A DNA stretch of 64,000 nucleotides from Perognathus longimembris pacificus (taxonomy: Eukaryota; Chordata; Mammalia; Rodentia; Heteromyidae), in the NCBI RefSeq assembly GCF_023159225.1, contig NC_063168.1, positions 66,505,398 through 66,569,397 on the forward strand, read 5' to 3'. Positions within the stretch are counted from its first letter, which is position 1. Every line of letters starts with the position of its first letter. The position numbers and the translations under genes were made by a program. Below the pieces are notes generated by a model, which was not told the DNA's origin, ran no database searches, and was given only the letters and a program-made list of their open reading frames with translations. Shown piece by piece: positions 1 through 10,809 of the stretch.

Positions 1-471
1 CACTGACTTCACCAAGGTGGAGAATCAGACCTGGTAGAAATGTTCCTAATAGATGAGCTTCTTCCAAGTAGAGTTAGGATATCAGATGAGAGATGAGGTG
101 AAGCCATCAGACAGAAGGCTGGTGTGACTGCTCAAGACTGGAGGCTACTTAGTAGTGCATTGATGGCCAACTCTTCTCCTTTCTGAGGAGAGAGTACCAG
201 GATGAAAGCTCAGACAAAGGCATCTTTGGGGACACTAGCACTGGCCCAGAGCCTCCTGGAACAATCTGCCTCGGTTTCTGACTCCTTCCATGCTGTTCTA
301 CAAGAGGTGGGGAGAGGGATGAGGATGGGGATGAAGAGTCTAGAAGCCAAACTGAGGTCCTGTTTCTTTCTCTTGCTAGCTTTGTGACACTCCCTAGTCT
401 CCAGTTTCTCCACCTGTAAATGAACTTAAGGGTTCCACCAGGTCGGATTCTCCATCTTGGTGAAGTCAGTG
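1..471. repeat. Short inverted repeat, arms 1-39 and 433-471
   Basis: The first 39 bases are the reverse complement of 433-471 with 3 mismatches by hand alignment. The left arm is cut by the window edge, so its true length is unknown. The spacer (40-432) is mostly unique sequence with a MIR-like stretch. Neither arm belongs to a SINE family seen elsewhere in the window. Confidence 0.8.
330..425 (+). mobile_element. MIR remnant
   Basis: The stretch follows the MIR core order: a 'gctagctttgtgacac' segment resembling the conserved 'tagctgtgtgacc', then 'cagtttctccacctgtaaat', close to MIR's 'cagtttcctcatctgtaaaat'. It is diverged and partial, as expected for this old mammalian SINE. Confidence 0.55.
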
Positions 472-496
472 GTGATTCCAGAGGGCTGCAAGAGGC

Positions 497-498
<2 letters not shown>

Positions 499-548
<50 letters not shown>

Positions 549-576
549 TGTGTGTGGTATGTGCATGTGTGTGTGT
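499..576. repeat. (GT)n microsatellite
   Basis: A pure GT run of about 42 bases is followed by an interrupted GT tract. No SINE end abuts it, unlike many other GT tracts here. Open frames across it are repeat artefacts (Cys-Val or Thr-His runs). Confidence 0.95.
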
Positions 577-2040
577 CTTCCTAGATATCTTGGATGTCTC
601 CTGACGGAGCCTCTCTCTCTTTGGGGGAAGGGGCTTGTCAGGGGACCCCTGTGCACACCCTGTTTGCTCCTCCAAGGCCTTGGCAAAAGGTTCTGGCCCC
701 TCCAGAAGCTGGTGGAGAAGGGAAAGAAGAGGCAGCAGAGCTGGGTCGTGGGAGAGCCAGGCCACTCCATCGAAACCAGGTCAGCCTCTTGCCATTCCTG
801 ACTATTAGCCTGGCGAAACTGGGAGAGCACACACCTGGGGCCATTTGCTCGGCGCCCACAGGTTTACGACCAGAGCAGCCGGAGAGGAAAGGATGAGTTC
901 ATCCCGCAGCCCCCGCCTCTCTGCGCCTCCCCCTCCACCACCCCCCCGCGCCTCCATAGTCTGGCCTGGGGCACCGGGTCCGCAGGGGCCCATGGAAGAC
1001 TGGGGGGGGGGGGTGAGGTCCCTTCAGCCCCCAGATGTGGCTGATGGAGAGCATCTGCTGGCATTCCATCTGTCCTGGATAGGGAGGCTGGGAAGGCCGG
1101 GGGGGAAGTTGAGGCAGACAGCAGACAGGCACCGGCCGGCTCCGCGCCTGCCTCCCCGAGGACCTGTCTGGGCACTGGAAACACAAAGGCACTTTATTTC
1201 CCAGACTTCAGAGTGCAAAACAGGCTGTCAGATGACTCCTGCCTCTTAGTGTTCTAGATGCTTCTTTGAAAGTCCTTGAGCATTTCGGCTTCCTAGAGGG
1301 TGGCCTTCCCAAACCTCTTCCTCTAGGTCCCCGAGCTCCCTCTTCCTGTCCCGCAGCCCCCAGTGGGGTACGGTGGGGGGAGGAAGGACAGGGAGCACCA
1401 GTTCCTCAGTGTGCATCTTGGCTCCGAAAGGTCTTCAGTGCCCACTGAGTGCCGCCCTGCTGCTCAGGCTCCGGTTGTTGGCTGTTCTTGTGGCTCTGGG
1501 CGAAGGTCCCCCACATCAGCGGGATAAACAGTGGTCGGGGCCACAGGCACAGGGACCAGCTGTACGTGCTCAGAGCCATGGGCCTACCACAGGAGCCTGT
1601 TACCCAGAGAATCACCCAGAGTGTCTCGGTCAGACACTCTCCGTTGGAGGCCTCATTATCACCGTGTGTGTTGATGACCCAAGGTCCCTGAATGTGCCCT
1701 CTCCTGGGGAGGCGACCAAAGCGCACGGCAACAGGCCTGGGACTGGGGCGTGGCGCTGCGTAAAATGAGGTGCTGTCAGACGTCCCCTTCGCCTCAGAGT
1801 CACAAACTCTTCTTCCAGCATCCAATGCAAGAACTGACTAAAGACTTCAAAACAGATCTGCCCTTGCAGAGAGCACGGTGACTGGTGCTTCTTCTCAGGG
1901 GGCAAGTGAGACTGGCTGGTGGGTTTTGCTGAAGGTATCAGCCAGTGTGACACCCATGTCACACACAGAACAATTATGTCAAAGCTACCCGGGTCGTGCA
2001 CCACATAAGTGGGGAACATGCTGAAGACTCCACTATGAAG
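577..2040. other. Unique sequence, moderately CpG-rich between 840 and 1180
   Basis: No gene or recognised repeat. Roughly 17 CpG dinucleotides fall between 850 and 1170, together with G- and C-runs (for example 1004-1014), which is more than typical intergenic DNA. Open frames on both strands show no recognisable protein. Confidence 0.5.
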
Positions 2041-2260
2041 CTGGCTGCAGGTGGCTCAGATCTGTCATAGTAGCTACTCCGGAGTAGGCTGAGATCTAAG
2101 GAGCCTGGCAAAGAAAGTCTGTGAAACCCTTCATTCCTATTAGCTAGCAAAGAAAAAAGCCAGAAATGGAGGGATGCCTCAAGTGGTAGAGAGCCAGACT
2201 AAGAATGCCAAGTCCAGAATTCAAGCTCTAGTACCTCCACTAAATAAATACACAAAGAAC
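2041..2260 (+). mobile_element. B1-Geo SINE, diverged
   Basis: The head carries the 7SL-type order 'gtggctcagatctgtcatag' then 'tagctactcc...ggctgagatct'. It is followed by the linker and the Geo monomer ('caagtggtagagagccag', 'ttcaagctctagtacc'). Heavily mutated, so an older copy. Confidence 0.75.
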
Positions 2261-2268
2261 AGCAAAAG

Positions 2269-2361
2269 GACTGGGGCTGAGGTCAAGTGGTAGAGTGTCT
2301 GCCTAGCAATCACAAGGCCCTAAGTTCAATCCCCAGTACTGGCACCAAAAGAAAAAAAAAA
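2269..2361 (+). mobile_element. ID-like SINE, monomeric
   Basis: A single tRNA-derived unit with A box 'tcaagtggtagagtgtc', B box 'agttcaatcccc' and an A-rich tail. It has no Geo monomer, so it resembles the general rodent ID/dID unit rather than IDL-Geo. Confidence 0.75.
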
Positions 2362-2722
2362 TCTACTGATATGGGAAACATTTCATTCTAAAGAAAATTA
2401 TCCTTCTGTTAGCAGCACTTCTGAATGTTAAATATTTCGTCCTATAAGATTGATTGTGAGTGGGAAGAATTGAGGACAGAAATTAGGTACTGGCAGTTTT
2501 TATTCTTTTCTGGTTTGTGTATAAATTATCAATATAAGTGCGGGGGTAAAAAGCATTAATATAATTCAAAATGTTTTAAGTTTCAGTAATTCTGTTGGCA
2601 TCTGGAGTTTTAAACAATAACTAAATTCCTTATTTGTGACTCACCCCCACTTAATACACTAAATAATCTTTTTCTTTAAGATTTTTATTGTAAAATATAC
2701 ATATACAAAATGCATAAAATAC

Positions 2723-2908
2723 GGGCTGGGAATGTGGTCTAGTGGTAGAGTGCTTGCCTCATATACATGAAGCCCTGGGTTTGATTCCTCAACACCACAT
2801 ATATAGAGAAATCCAGAAGTGGTGCTGTGGCTCAAGGGGTAGAGTGCTAGCTTTGAGCAAAAAGAAGCCAGGAACAATGCTCAGGCCCTGAGGACTGGCA
2901 GAAAAAAA
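2723..2908 (+). mobile_element. IDL-Geo SINE
   Basis: Full dimer. The IDL unit starts 'gggctgggaatgtgg', has B box 'ggtttgattcctc' and ends 'caccacata'. The Geo unit starts 'ccagaagtggtgctgtggc' and ends 'aggactggc'. It lacks the 'gttcaagcccc' B-like box of Geo (deleted after 'gccctga'). An imperfect target-site duplication 'gcataaaa' flanks it. Confidence 0.88.
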
Positions 2909-2933
2909 GCATAAAACATAAATGTACACTTTT

Positions 2934-3052
2934 TGAATTATTTTTGAGATAGGATCTCACTATGTAGCCCAGACTGGCTTCAAACACATGATCCTCTTTC
3001 TCAAACTTCTCAAATGCTGGGATTATAGGCATACACCACCACACCCAGCTAT
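2934..3052 (-). mobile_element. B1-like monomeric SINE
   Basis: Reads as reverse-complement B1: 'gagataggatctcactatg', 'agactggcttcaaac', then 'aatgctgggattataggca' and 'ccaccacacccagc'. It has no Geo monomer, so it belongs to the general rodent 7SL-derived set. Confidence 0.8.
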
Positions 3053-3306
3053 AAATATACATTCTAACAAATTATTACAATGTGTATACTTGTGTAACAA
3101 TTGCTTAGGTCAACAAAGGGGAAGGAGCCTTCCCTTCAGCTGCCTTCTGTGTGTACCTTATAAACAATCTGTGTGACAAAATGTCTCAGACATTCAGAAG
3201 ACTATATAAAGCAGATAGTTACAGTTGCTGTGTTCACTCTGTGAACAGAGTGACTTAAATATAGTGTTACTAATACTTGCTTCTTCCTCTTCCTTAGACT
3301 TTTTAT

Positions 3307-3501
3307 TTTTTTGCCAGTCCTGGGGCTTGGACGCAGGGCCTGAGCACTGTCTCTGGCTTCTTTTTGCTCAAGGCTAGCACTCTACTTCTTGAGCCACAGC
3401 GCCACTTCTGGCTTTTCCTGTTTGTGCAGTGCTGAGGAATCAAACCCAGGGCTTCTTGCATGCTAGACTAGCACTCTCCCGCTAAGCCACATTCCCAGCC
3501 C
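3307..3501 (-). mobile_element. IDL-Geo SINE
   Basis: Reverse-complement dimer from 'tttttgccagtcctggggc' to 'ccacattcccagccc'. The flanks share the duplication 'ttccttagactttt' (before about 3303 and after 3501), which fixes both ends. Confidence 0.9.
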
Positions 3502-3515
3502 TTCCTTAGACTTTT

Positions 3516-4040
3516 GCCACCCCCACATGTTCCCCCAAATAATTTACCAGTAGTGTTTGTATCTGTTAGCTCCCTGGCTGGAAACCACCCACCAGCCAGT
3601 GACTGAGGAGACTTGTTGACAAGGTTGTGAACAGAGTTGAAGGAAATCTGAGGGAGGCTGGAGGAGCCCCCGGGCTGGGAGCAAGGGAGCCATTGTCACC
3701 CTTAGACCTGAAGGGTCAAGAGGACAGAGCAGTTGCCAGAACCCCAGGGGCAGATGTCCCAGGAGAGGGCCCCTGCTGGCCTTACATAAAGAGTGTCGCG
3801 CAGGGCACACTGATTCTTGGCCTCACTGTTCCGCCTTCTCCATCTTTCCTGCTGGCATTTCCCAGAGCCCAACCCAAGAGCTCGCCACAAAATTCAGAGC
3901 TCTGGGAAGGCCACTGAGGTTGTCTGCAAAGGTCAGCCTCTGGGGCCAAGGCAGGCCGCACAAGAGGGGCGGGTGGACCTGCCCAAGGCGGATGGCAGCA
4001 AGCATACAGGAAAGGAAAAGAGTCCTTCTTTCTCCCAAGG

Positions 4041-4042
<2 letters not shown>
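3516..4042. other. Unique intergenic sequence
   Basis: GC-moderate sequence with no recognised repeat or exon. Open frames on both strands are short and overlap one another, with no recognisable product. Confidence 0.5.
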
Positions 4043-4080
<38 letters not shown>

Positions 4081-4300
4081 ATGTGCCAGTCTGGGGCTCG
4101 AACTCAGGGTCTGGGCACTGTCCTTGAGTTATTTATGCTCAAGTTAGCACTCTACCACTTGAGTAGCCCCTCCACTCCTGGCCTTTTTGCTGGTTAATTG
4201 GAGATAAGAATCTCACAGATTTCTCTGCCTCGGTTGGCTTAGAACCATAATGCTCAGATCCTGGTTCTGGAGCAGCTAGGCTTACAGCCCTGAGCCTGTA
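4043..4300 (-). mobile_element. B1-Geo SINE with (GT)n tail
   Basis: A GT tract (4043-4079) directly abuts the Geo 3' end 'gccagtctggggctcgaac', so it is the (CA)n tail of this minus-strand element. The B1 head follows ('ttggcttagaaccat', 'gagcagctaggcttacag') and is diverged. Confidence 0.75.
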
Positions 4301-5085
4301 GGGGAGGCCGATGTTTGCTTGCCATACCGCAGCCCTAAAATATCTTTATTCTTATACAAAATTGGAAACGGGGCTGGGGTGCAGAGCTTGTTCCTGCCTT
4401 ATTCTGAGCTTGCCTTTCCTGTCAAGCACTGCTAATGAGCCCCTCAAAGCTATCTGAGCCCCCTTGTGAGCTTGGGGAAGTCTTTGTCCCTGGTTGTCTG
4501 AAGTCTCCCAAACACTCACTTGGCAAGACACGGTGTCATCTTCTGCTGGGACTCTTTTCACTCTGCAAGTTGTGCTTTTTTCAATATTGGATTGATTATA
4601 TTTTAAGTCCTTTTGGTCTTTTACTTAAAAGATAATGTATATATTTCCCCCCTTATTTCTAGATTTCTTCAACTTTATCTTCCAAATCTTTTATTGCCAC
4701 TGCCCCGTTTTAATGGCCAGGGTGTTTCCCTTTCCCTCGCAGTACAGATTTTCTTTTTCATCACTCTAGGTGGGGCTGGCAGAGTGGTGGCTACACCCAG
4801 GGAAGAGATACGAGTGTGCCACTTCAGGGAATCCCCATCATCAGGATTTCCATCTTCCTGAGAGCTGGCTGGATTTTCAGAGACTCTTCAAATCTCCTAC
4901 TTTGAGACAAGAGCTGTAGTAGATTTAGGGTGCTTGGAGCTAAGAGTAATGGGAGGCAGAGGCTCTCCCAACACATGTGATAGGAAGAATATTCCTTCCA
5001 GAACCCACCAGAACATTCTAGAACCTTACCTTGCTGTTGCATGGAGAAGGCAAAAGGGCTCACCTCCATCCTTGAACTGCTTTTC
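4301..5085. other. Unique intergenic sequence
   Basis: No coding or repeat signal recognised. T-rich between 4560 and 4760. Confidence 0.45.
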
Positions 5086-5191
5086 TTTCCTTCCCTCCCT
5101 CCCTCCCTCCCTCCCTCCCTCCCTCCCTCCCTCCCTCCCTCCCTCCCTCCCTCCCTCCCTTCCTTCCTTCTTTCTTTCCTTCCTTCCTTCC
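5086..5191. repeat. (CCCT)n/(CTTC)n microsatellite
   Basis: A CCCT tetramer tract of about 70 bases passes into CTTC and CTTT repeats, then directly into the 3' end of a minus-strand B1-Geo. It is therefore probably that SINE's expanded purine tail. Confidence 0.95.
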
Positions 5192-5412
5192 TCTAGTACT
5201 AGAGATTGAACTCAGGGCCTGGGCTCTGTCCCTAAGCTTTTGCACTCAAATCTGCACTCTACCACTTGAGCCACAGCTCCACCTCTGGCTTTTTTGGTGG
5301 TTAACTGGATAAAAGTCCTTTGGATTTGTCTACCTGGGGTGGTTTTGGAAAAGGATCCTCAGATCTCAGCCTCCTGAGTATCTAGGATTATAGGCACGAG
5401 TCTACCCTCTCA
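5192..5412 (-). mobile_element. B1-Geo SINE
   Basis: Geo reverse complement ('gattgaactcagggcctggg', 'ctaccacttgagccacagc'), linker 'tggttaactggataaaag', then the B1 head ('cagatctcagcctcctgag', 'taggattataggcacgag'). Full length, with a microsatellite tail upstream. Confidence 0.85.
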
Positions 5413-5464
5413 GTCAGTGCAATTCTAGCTAGAGGGGCTACACAGATCCAAACACAGTGCGATC

Positions 5465-6140
5465 TGCAGGAGACCGAAGAATGTCCTCCCGTGGATCGTG
5501 GATCGTGGATGGCTCAGCCTTATCCCTGGAACTTGTGACCAGGGTGAAAGAGATCTTGCAGGTGTGATTAAGACTATAAGATGAGGGCTGGGGATATAGC
5601 CTAGTGGCAAGAGTGCCTGCCTCGGATACACGAGGCCCTAGGTTCGATTCCCCAGCACCACATATACAGAAAACGGCCAGAAGCGGCGCTGTGGCTCAAG
5701 TGGCAGAGTGCTAGCCTTGAGCGGGAAGAAGCCAGGGACAGTGCTCAGGCCCTGAGTCCAAGGCCCAGGACTGGCCAAAAAAAAAAAAAAAAAGAAAAAA
5801 AAAAGACTATAAGATGAGAACTCATTCTAGATTGTCTGGGTGGGTCCAATATAACCACACAGTTCTTGTAAGAGGGAGGCAGGCCTGTCAAAAAGAGAGA
5901 TGACAAAAACAGAGGCCAGATGGGGAGAGACTGGCAGATGCTGCACTGTGGCTTTGATGGTAGACAGGTGATGTGGCATCTCTTTGAAGCTTGACAAAGG
6001 AGTGGATTTTTTTCCTAAGCCATCCAGGAGGATCCAAGCCCTGGTACACTTGGGGTTTAGTCCTGAAGAACCCATTTTGGAACTTCTGCCCTCCAGAACC
6101 AGAGGATAATAAATCTGAGTGGTTTTAAGCCACTGGATCT
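5465..6140 (+). mobile_element. MaLR/ERVL-type LTR remnant, interrupted by a SINE
   Basis: Sense-oriented LTR pieces flank the SINE at 5586. The left part reads 'ctggaacttgtgacc...gcaggtgtgattaag'; the right part reads 'gggtccaatataacca...gcagatgctgcac', then 'ccctccagaaccagaggata' and 'ataaatctgagtggtttta'. This series resembles mammalian MaLR LTRs from memory; the exact subfamily is uncertain. An inner triplicate 'cgtggat' lies at 5492-5512. No internal retroviral genes are present. Confidence 0.6.
5586..5803 (+). mobile_element. IDL-Geo SINE, young subfamily
   Basis: Carries the young-type markers: 'gatatagcctagtggcaaga', 'cggatacacgaggcc', 'aaacggccagaagcggcg', 'gagcgggaagaagcc'. A perfect 15-base duplication 'agactataagatgag' flanks it (5571-5585 and 5804-5818). 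The long, nearly pure A tail also points to recent insertion. Confidence 0.95.
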
Positions 6141-6960
6141 GTAAGATTTGGGTTCAACATGAATAAGGACAAATACAGGGGCACTGGTGCTTCCAGGGAG
6201 GGGCCGAGGTGCCTGGCAAGGTAGGTGAGATGGGGGTAGAGGAAGGCAGGCAGGTAGGCAGGGCTTACCTAGGCTTTCTAAGCACAGGAAGCAGAGTTCT
6301 AAAGCAGCATTCAGGAGGGGCCCTGTTGTGGAGGATGGAAGTGGCTGGAGGAACAGTAACCAGTCATTGTGTGTATGGGGGGGGGTTTACAGGAGTAGGG
6401 GACAATGAGAGGGTGTGGATCTAGCTAGTGGCCAGACTGAAAAGCACAGCAGAGGGATCAAGTCAGAGCACAGGGCAAGTTCCTCCTCTCCCCTGGGCAC
6501 TCCTCTCTTCCTTTCATTTCCTGCCTCACCCAGCCGTGGGTCAAAGGCCCCAAAGGGCCACCTGAGATTAGATAAAGACTTGAGAGAAGGAGGGACTTCC
6601 AGGAAGGTTCCCAAGGACTCAGGAAGGCATAAATGGCTTCTGTTATGTACCTGGCACACAATGTAATCTCTCTCTGTCTGCCTCTCTTTCTCTGTCTCTG
6701 TCTGTCTGTCTGTCTCTCCTGGAGGAGCTAGCATACCAATGGCATTTCTTCTTCTTGGTCTCCTGCTCATAGCACCAAGGAGACTGCTGTTTGTGGCACG
6801 CGCAGAGTGACCCCTGTGATGGCACATCAAGCACCCTGTGTCCAGCAGGGCCACTAGGCAGCCAGGGGTGGGGTCTGTGCAGTGGGGATTCTTCAGTGTT
6901 CCCCAGGAGCCCTGCCCGGGTGACATGCTGGTTACTACACCTGAAAGACCAAGATGCATG
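6141..6960. other. Unique intergenic sequence
   Basis: No gene recognised. Contains a short (GTCT)-rich tract near 6668-6716 and a G-run at about 6378. Confidence 0.45.
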
Positions 6961-7200
6961 GAATGAACCCCAGGCGGCAGCAACTCTCAACCCTGCCCCG
7001 CGTGTCACCTTCCCGGCTGCCCTCGCCTCTGCCGGCGCCGGACTCCACCGAGCACAGCCGCTTCCCTGCGGGTCTGCTCAGCCCGCCCATCTCCTCCTGC
7101 CCCTCCTGCACCCGCTCCTGCGGGATGTGAGGACCCGGGGAGACAGGGACTCCCGCCCCGCCACCGCCAGCTGGGCAATCGGTGAGAGCTCTCGGGGAGG
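6961..7200 (+). promoter_or_regulatory. CpG cluster with possible splice donor
   Basis: About 20 CpG dinucleotides in 240 bases, counted by eye, with GC-rich runs such as 'gccggcgccgg' and 'cccgccccgccaccgcc'. This is the densest CpG cluster upstream of LAPTM4A. It ends in 'gggcaatcg/gtgagagc', a reasonable 5' splice site near 7180. It could be the CpG island and first exon of an unannotated + strand transcript, or a CpG-rich enhancer. No protein was recognised in any frame. Confidence 0.35.
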
Positions 7201-7410
7201 CAAAGGATAAGAAAGCTCAGCTGGCATTTGTATCGGTAAAAAGGTCAGGCTTCTTACCTTCCATTTTCCAGCCTCATTCCCCCATGCTCCATTATCAGAC
7301 ATACCACTTAGGTAAGAGAGTTTGTAAATGTGTATGTGTGAGCACACACATGTGTGTGCATATCTGTCTGTGCACACACTTATGTCCATGGAGCCTCTCC
7401 CTCTTTACAG

Positions 7411-7465
<55 letters not shown>

Positions 7466-7466
7466 C
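7411..7466. repeat. (CT)n microsatellite
   Basis: A nearly pure CT run that passes directly into the Geo 3' end of a minus-strand IDL-Geo. On the SINE strand it reads as a (GA)n tail. Confidence 0.95.
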
Positions 7467-7652
7467 AGTCCTGGGGTTTGAACTCGGGGCCTGAGCACTG
7501 TCCCTGGCTTCTTTTTGCTCAAGGCTAGCACTCTGCCACTTGAGCCACAGCGCCACTTCTGGCTTTTCCTGTGTATGTGGTGCTGAGGAATCGAACCCAG
7601 GGCTTCATGTATGCGAGGCAAGCACTCTCCCACTAGGCCATATTCCCAGACC
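7467..7652 (-). mobile_element. IDL-Geo SINE
   Basis: Reverse-complement dimer 'cagtcctggggtttgaactc' to 'ggccatattcccagacc'. Older type, with 'ttctttttgctcaagg' and 'gcttcatgtatgcgagg'. Its tail has become the (CT)n tract. Confidence 0.88.
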
Positions 7653-7729
7653 ACCTACATGTGGTCTCTTAAGCAGGGTAGCCAGGCATCTTGCTTGGTG
7701 GCTCAGGGCTCTTAATAGTAAACAGAGGA

Positions 7730-7944
7730 GGGGGGCTGGGGATATAGCCTAGTGGCAAGAGTGCCTGCCTCGGATACACGAGGCCCTAGGTTCGATTCCC
7801 CAGCACCACATATACAGAAAACGGCCAGAAGCGGCGCTGTGGCTCAAGTGGCAGAGTGCTAGCCTTGAGCGGGAAGAAGCCAGGGACAGTGCTCAGGCCC
7901 TGAGTCCAAGGCCCAGGACTGGCCAAAAAAAAAAAAAAAAAAAA
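7730..7944 (+). mobile_element. IDL-Geo SINE, young subfamily
   Basis: Essentially the same sequence as the copy at 5586, with about 22 A in the tail. A perfect 16-base duplication 'aatagtaaacagagga' flanks it (7714-7729 and 7945-7960). Confidence 0.95.
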
Positions 7945-7960
7945 AATAGTAAACAGAGGA

Positions 7961-9148
7961 AATAGAAGGTGCCATTCCCTCTCCAGGCTCACCTTGAAAG
8001 CCGCGATTCTGTTCCACGGTGTGGCCCCAGGCCGCCTAGATTCAGAGTGGGTGATTTCTTCATGGCTGGAAAGGCAGAAGTGTGCTTCCTGGAGGCCATT
8101 TTTAGAAGCTGAAGTGAACACAGCACGGAATGTTAGAGGTGGCAGCTGTGTGTGTGAGAGAGGGTGACCCCGGCTCAGTGGGAGACTCTGGTGGCCTGGT
8201 CCCCTCGTCTGAGCTCAGGAGATTGGGGCTGACCTTGGCTGTCCTTCTGTGTAGCAGGAGCGCAGCGCTCACAGGTCTCTCTATACATCTTCCTGCGCAA
8301 CATTTTGGCTTTGATCAGGACTTGGGCCCTATTGTCCTTTGACGTGCCACACAGAAGAAAGGAAGCTCTTGGCACAGCCGTGGCTGTTGACCATCACAGG
8401 GGAAACGCTAGTCTCATTTAAGTAGCCGCCTTCTAGATGGCTCCACTTGCATGTTCCAAAGACACCTCAGACTTACAAGGGCAAGAACAAATGCCCCCAT
8501 GGCCACCCCCACTGAAGAGACGACTCACGGGCTCTCTAGTATGGGAGAACAGAAAAAAACACACAAAACCCAAGCTTCATGTCTGCAAGTGCCTTTGTCC
8601 TGTAGTGAAATGTGCTTGGCTCACAATTAGCTCCCCATTAAAGCAACTGGATCAATTACGTGGAAGCATGGGAAAATGCGGAGTGATTTGCTAGAGGAAG
8701 AAACTTATTTGTGGCAGGGGATCTTTGATCTCTGTTGCTTTTTCTAACAGCGTTTCTGCCCTGTTCTGATACCATAGCCCTTTCCCTTAGGAAACCAATT
8801 ATCTTTAGTGTAGATGGGGCTAGCTTGCTTGAGAAGTAGCACACCTCCTCACACCTGCCGTCTGGCCAATCAGAGAACCTCCTATCTTTGACGGACAGGA
8901 TTGGTTCAGAAATGGGCATGTGATTTCAGATTGGGCAAATCAGATTCCTCCAAGGCTTTTCAGCTGGAGCGCTCAAGAAAGACAAATTTCTGTCCTCTTG
9001 AATTGCTTTATTCAGTTTAGCTGTACATCTGGTTGAGAACCCAGATGAAAAACAGAGAGCCAGAATTCTGTTGACATTATTCTAGTTTCTGGATCCAACA
9101 ATGCCTGAAGCTAGACCAACCCTCAGTTTCAAGAACTAAGGCATTTTC
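7961..9148. other. Unique intergenic sequence
   Basis: No recognised repeat, RNA gene or exon. Open frames are short and overlap on both strands. Confidence 0.45.
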
Positions 9149-9281
9149 CCTTCCTTCCTTCCTTCCTTCCTTCCTTCCTTCCTTCCTTCCTTCCTTCCTT
9201 CCTTCCTTCCTTCTTTCCTTCCTTCTTCCCTCCCTCCCTCCCTCCCTCCCTCCCTCCCTTCCTTCTTTCCTTCCTTCCTCT
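9149..9281. repeat. (CTTC)n/(CCCT)n microsatellite
   Basis: A long polypyrimidine tract of CTTC tetramers with a CCCT middle section. No SINE end was seen on either side. The open frame across it encodes only Glu/Gly/Arg/Lys repeats. Confidence 0.95.
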
Positions 9282-9766
9282 CTCTCCCATTCATGCCCGA
9301 AGATTCTCAGTGTCTTTAAAACAAAGAAACAAAATCTTTCCGTCATTTTTACTAGGCATAACTCTTCAGTACCTAGGTCATATTCTTCTTCCCCAGGAAG
9401 CCTGCTCAAGTCACCCTCTCACACAGCACAGATTACATTCTCTTGTATTGGTTTGTCTGTGAGGTTATAATTGGGATGGGGGATAGTATTTTCTGGAACC
9501 TATGTCATCCTGTCCAGTAGCAGAGGAGCTCCTGGGGATAGAATATGGCATGCTAGCCATGAGGCTCTGTGTACTTGGGTCACTGCCTGGGGTGGAGTGT
9601 GAGGTCATGAGGGTGTGTGTGTGTGTGTGTGTGTGACCAGAGCAGAAGTGATGTGTGTGCCTGTGTGTGTGGCAAGCGAGCGCAGGAGTGAGCAGAAAGA
9701 CAGGCTCTTGAGGCAGCAGGACCAGTTTAGGGACAAGTCCCTGCATGGCTAGCAGGAGCCCTGGAG

Positions 9767-9768
<2 letters not shown>

Positions 9769-9812
<44 letters not shown>
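9769..9812. repeat. (GT)n microsatellite
   Basis: Pure GT dinucleotide run of about 44 bases in otherwise unique sequence. Confidence 0.95.
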
Positions 9813-9814
<2 letters not shown>

Positions 9815-10354
9815 TCAAAAGTGCCCTGTACACAGAATGGAGGGGTTTCCCAGTGTGCTCTTCTGCTGGAGTCTCTTTTACCTTCATAGTTCAATTTTGT
9901 CTCTTCCACCACAGAGGCAGCTTCTGGGCCTTTGTTAGAGCCCAGTGCTTAGTGCTGAGTGAATGAATGAATGAATGATACAAGTCCACAGAACAGCCTG
10001 GTTCTGTGTCCTTCACACAGCGGGGGAGGACGTGGGCAGGCAGGAGAGGTAGTTTGTAAGTATGTTTTGCTCAGTCCTCGCAGTGACCTTTCTCTCCCGG
10101 ATCTTCGTCCAGCCAGGTAGCCTTACCTGTTACCTGCCTTTTTAGTCTCCATGTCTTAATTTGGATGCAAGTTCCCACATGCAATAGGCGAGTGTCCCAC
10201 CAACCTACCCACAGCCCATTTGGATTTTGTGGAGGTGCTCATCCAGTTGTATTCTAAATGCCGGGGTGTCTCTATCGTTTGTCTGCGTCGGACTCCCAGG
10301 GACCATTTTAGATTCGGGTTTGGCTTTATCCCCACTGTCTGGCCTCTGTTGGCT

Positions 10355-10425
10355 CATTTACTCAATGGTGGTCTTTTGAACACCTGCTCAGGTGCCAAGC
10401 ACTGTGTTATAGCAGGCAACGTCCT
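10355..10425 (-). mobile_element. L2-type LINE remnant
   Basis: 'ttactcaatggtggtctttt', 'gaacacctgctcaggtgcca' and 'agcactgtgttatagcagg' follow the reverse of the L2 3' end consensus ('gagcacctactatgtgccaggcac' type). Short and diverged. Confidence 0.5.
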
Positions 10426-10502
10426 AGGGAAACCTCCCAGAGGTGAGAACCAAAAACCCCAAGGAGAAGAAAGCAGCAGAGAGAGAGATACCATCCTCAG
10501 AA

Positions 10503-10648
10503 CTGTGTGTGTGTGTGTGTGCGTGTGTGTGTGTATGTGCACACGCATGCTGGTATTGGAGCTTGAATTTAGGGCCTGGGTGCTGTCCCTGAGCTCTTTT
10601 GCTCAAGGCTAGTGCTCTACCACTTGAGCCACAGATGTACTCCTGACA

Positions 10649-10691
<43 letters not shown>

Positions 10692-10809
10692 TTATTTAGA
10701 GATAAGAGCCTCATAGATCTTCCTGCCCGAGCTGGCTTCAAATCACAATCCTCAGATCTCAGCCTCCTGAGTAGCTAGGGTTTGAGGTGTGAGCCACTGG
10801 CCCCGGTTA
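10503..10809 (-). mobile_element. B1-Geo SINE with (GT)n at the tail and in the linker
   Basis: A GT tract (10503-10538) precedes the Geo 3' end 'ttggagcttgaatttagg'. A second GT tract (about 10650-10690) lies between Geo and the B1 head, in the linker where 'gctttttgctggttaattgg' normally sits. The head is intact ('agatctcagcctcctgag', 'gtgtgagccactggc'). Confidence 0.85.

Larger units (their letters stand above)
9282..10502. other. Mostly unique sequence with short GT tracts
   Basis: Contains a GT tract at 9612-9634 and a GAAT tetramer at about 9960-9977 in an L2-like context ('cccagtgcttagtgctgag'). No exon recognised. Confidence 0.45.

Noticed and set aside
3544..3917. Overlapping open frames on both strands that might suggest an exon
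   Set aside because: No recognisable product, and no paired splice sites or reading-frame bias.
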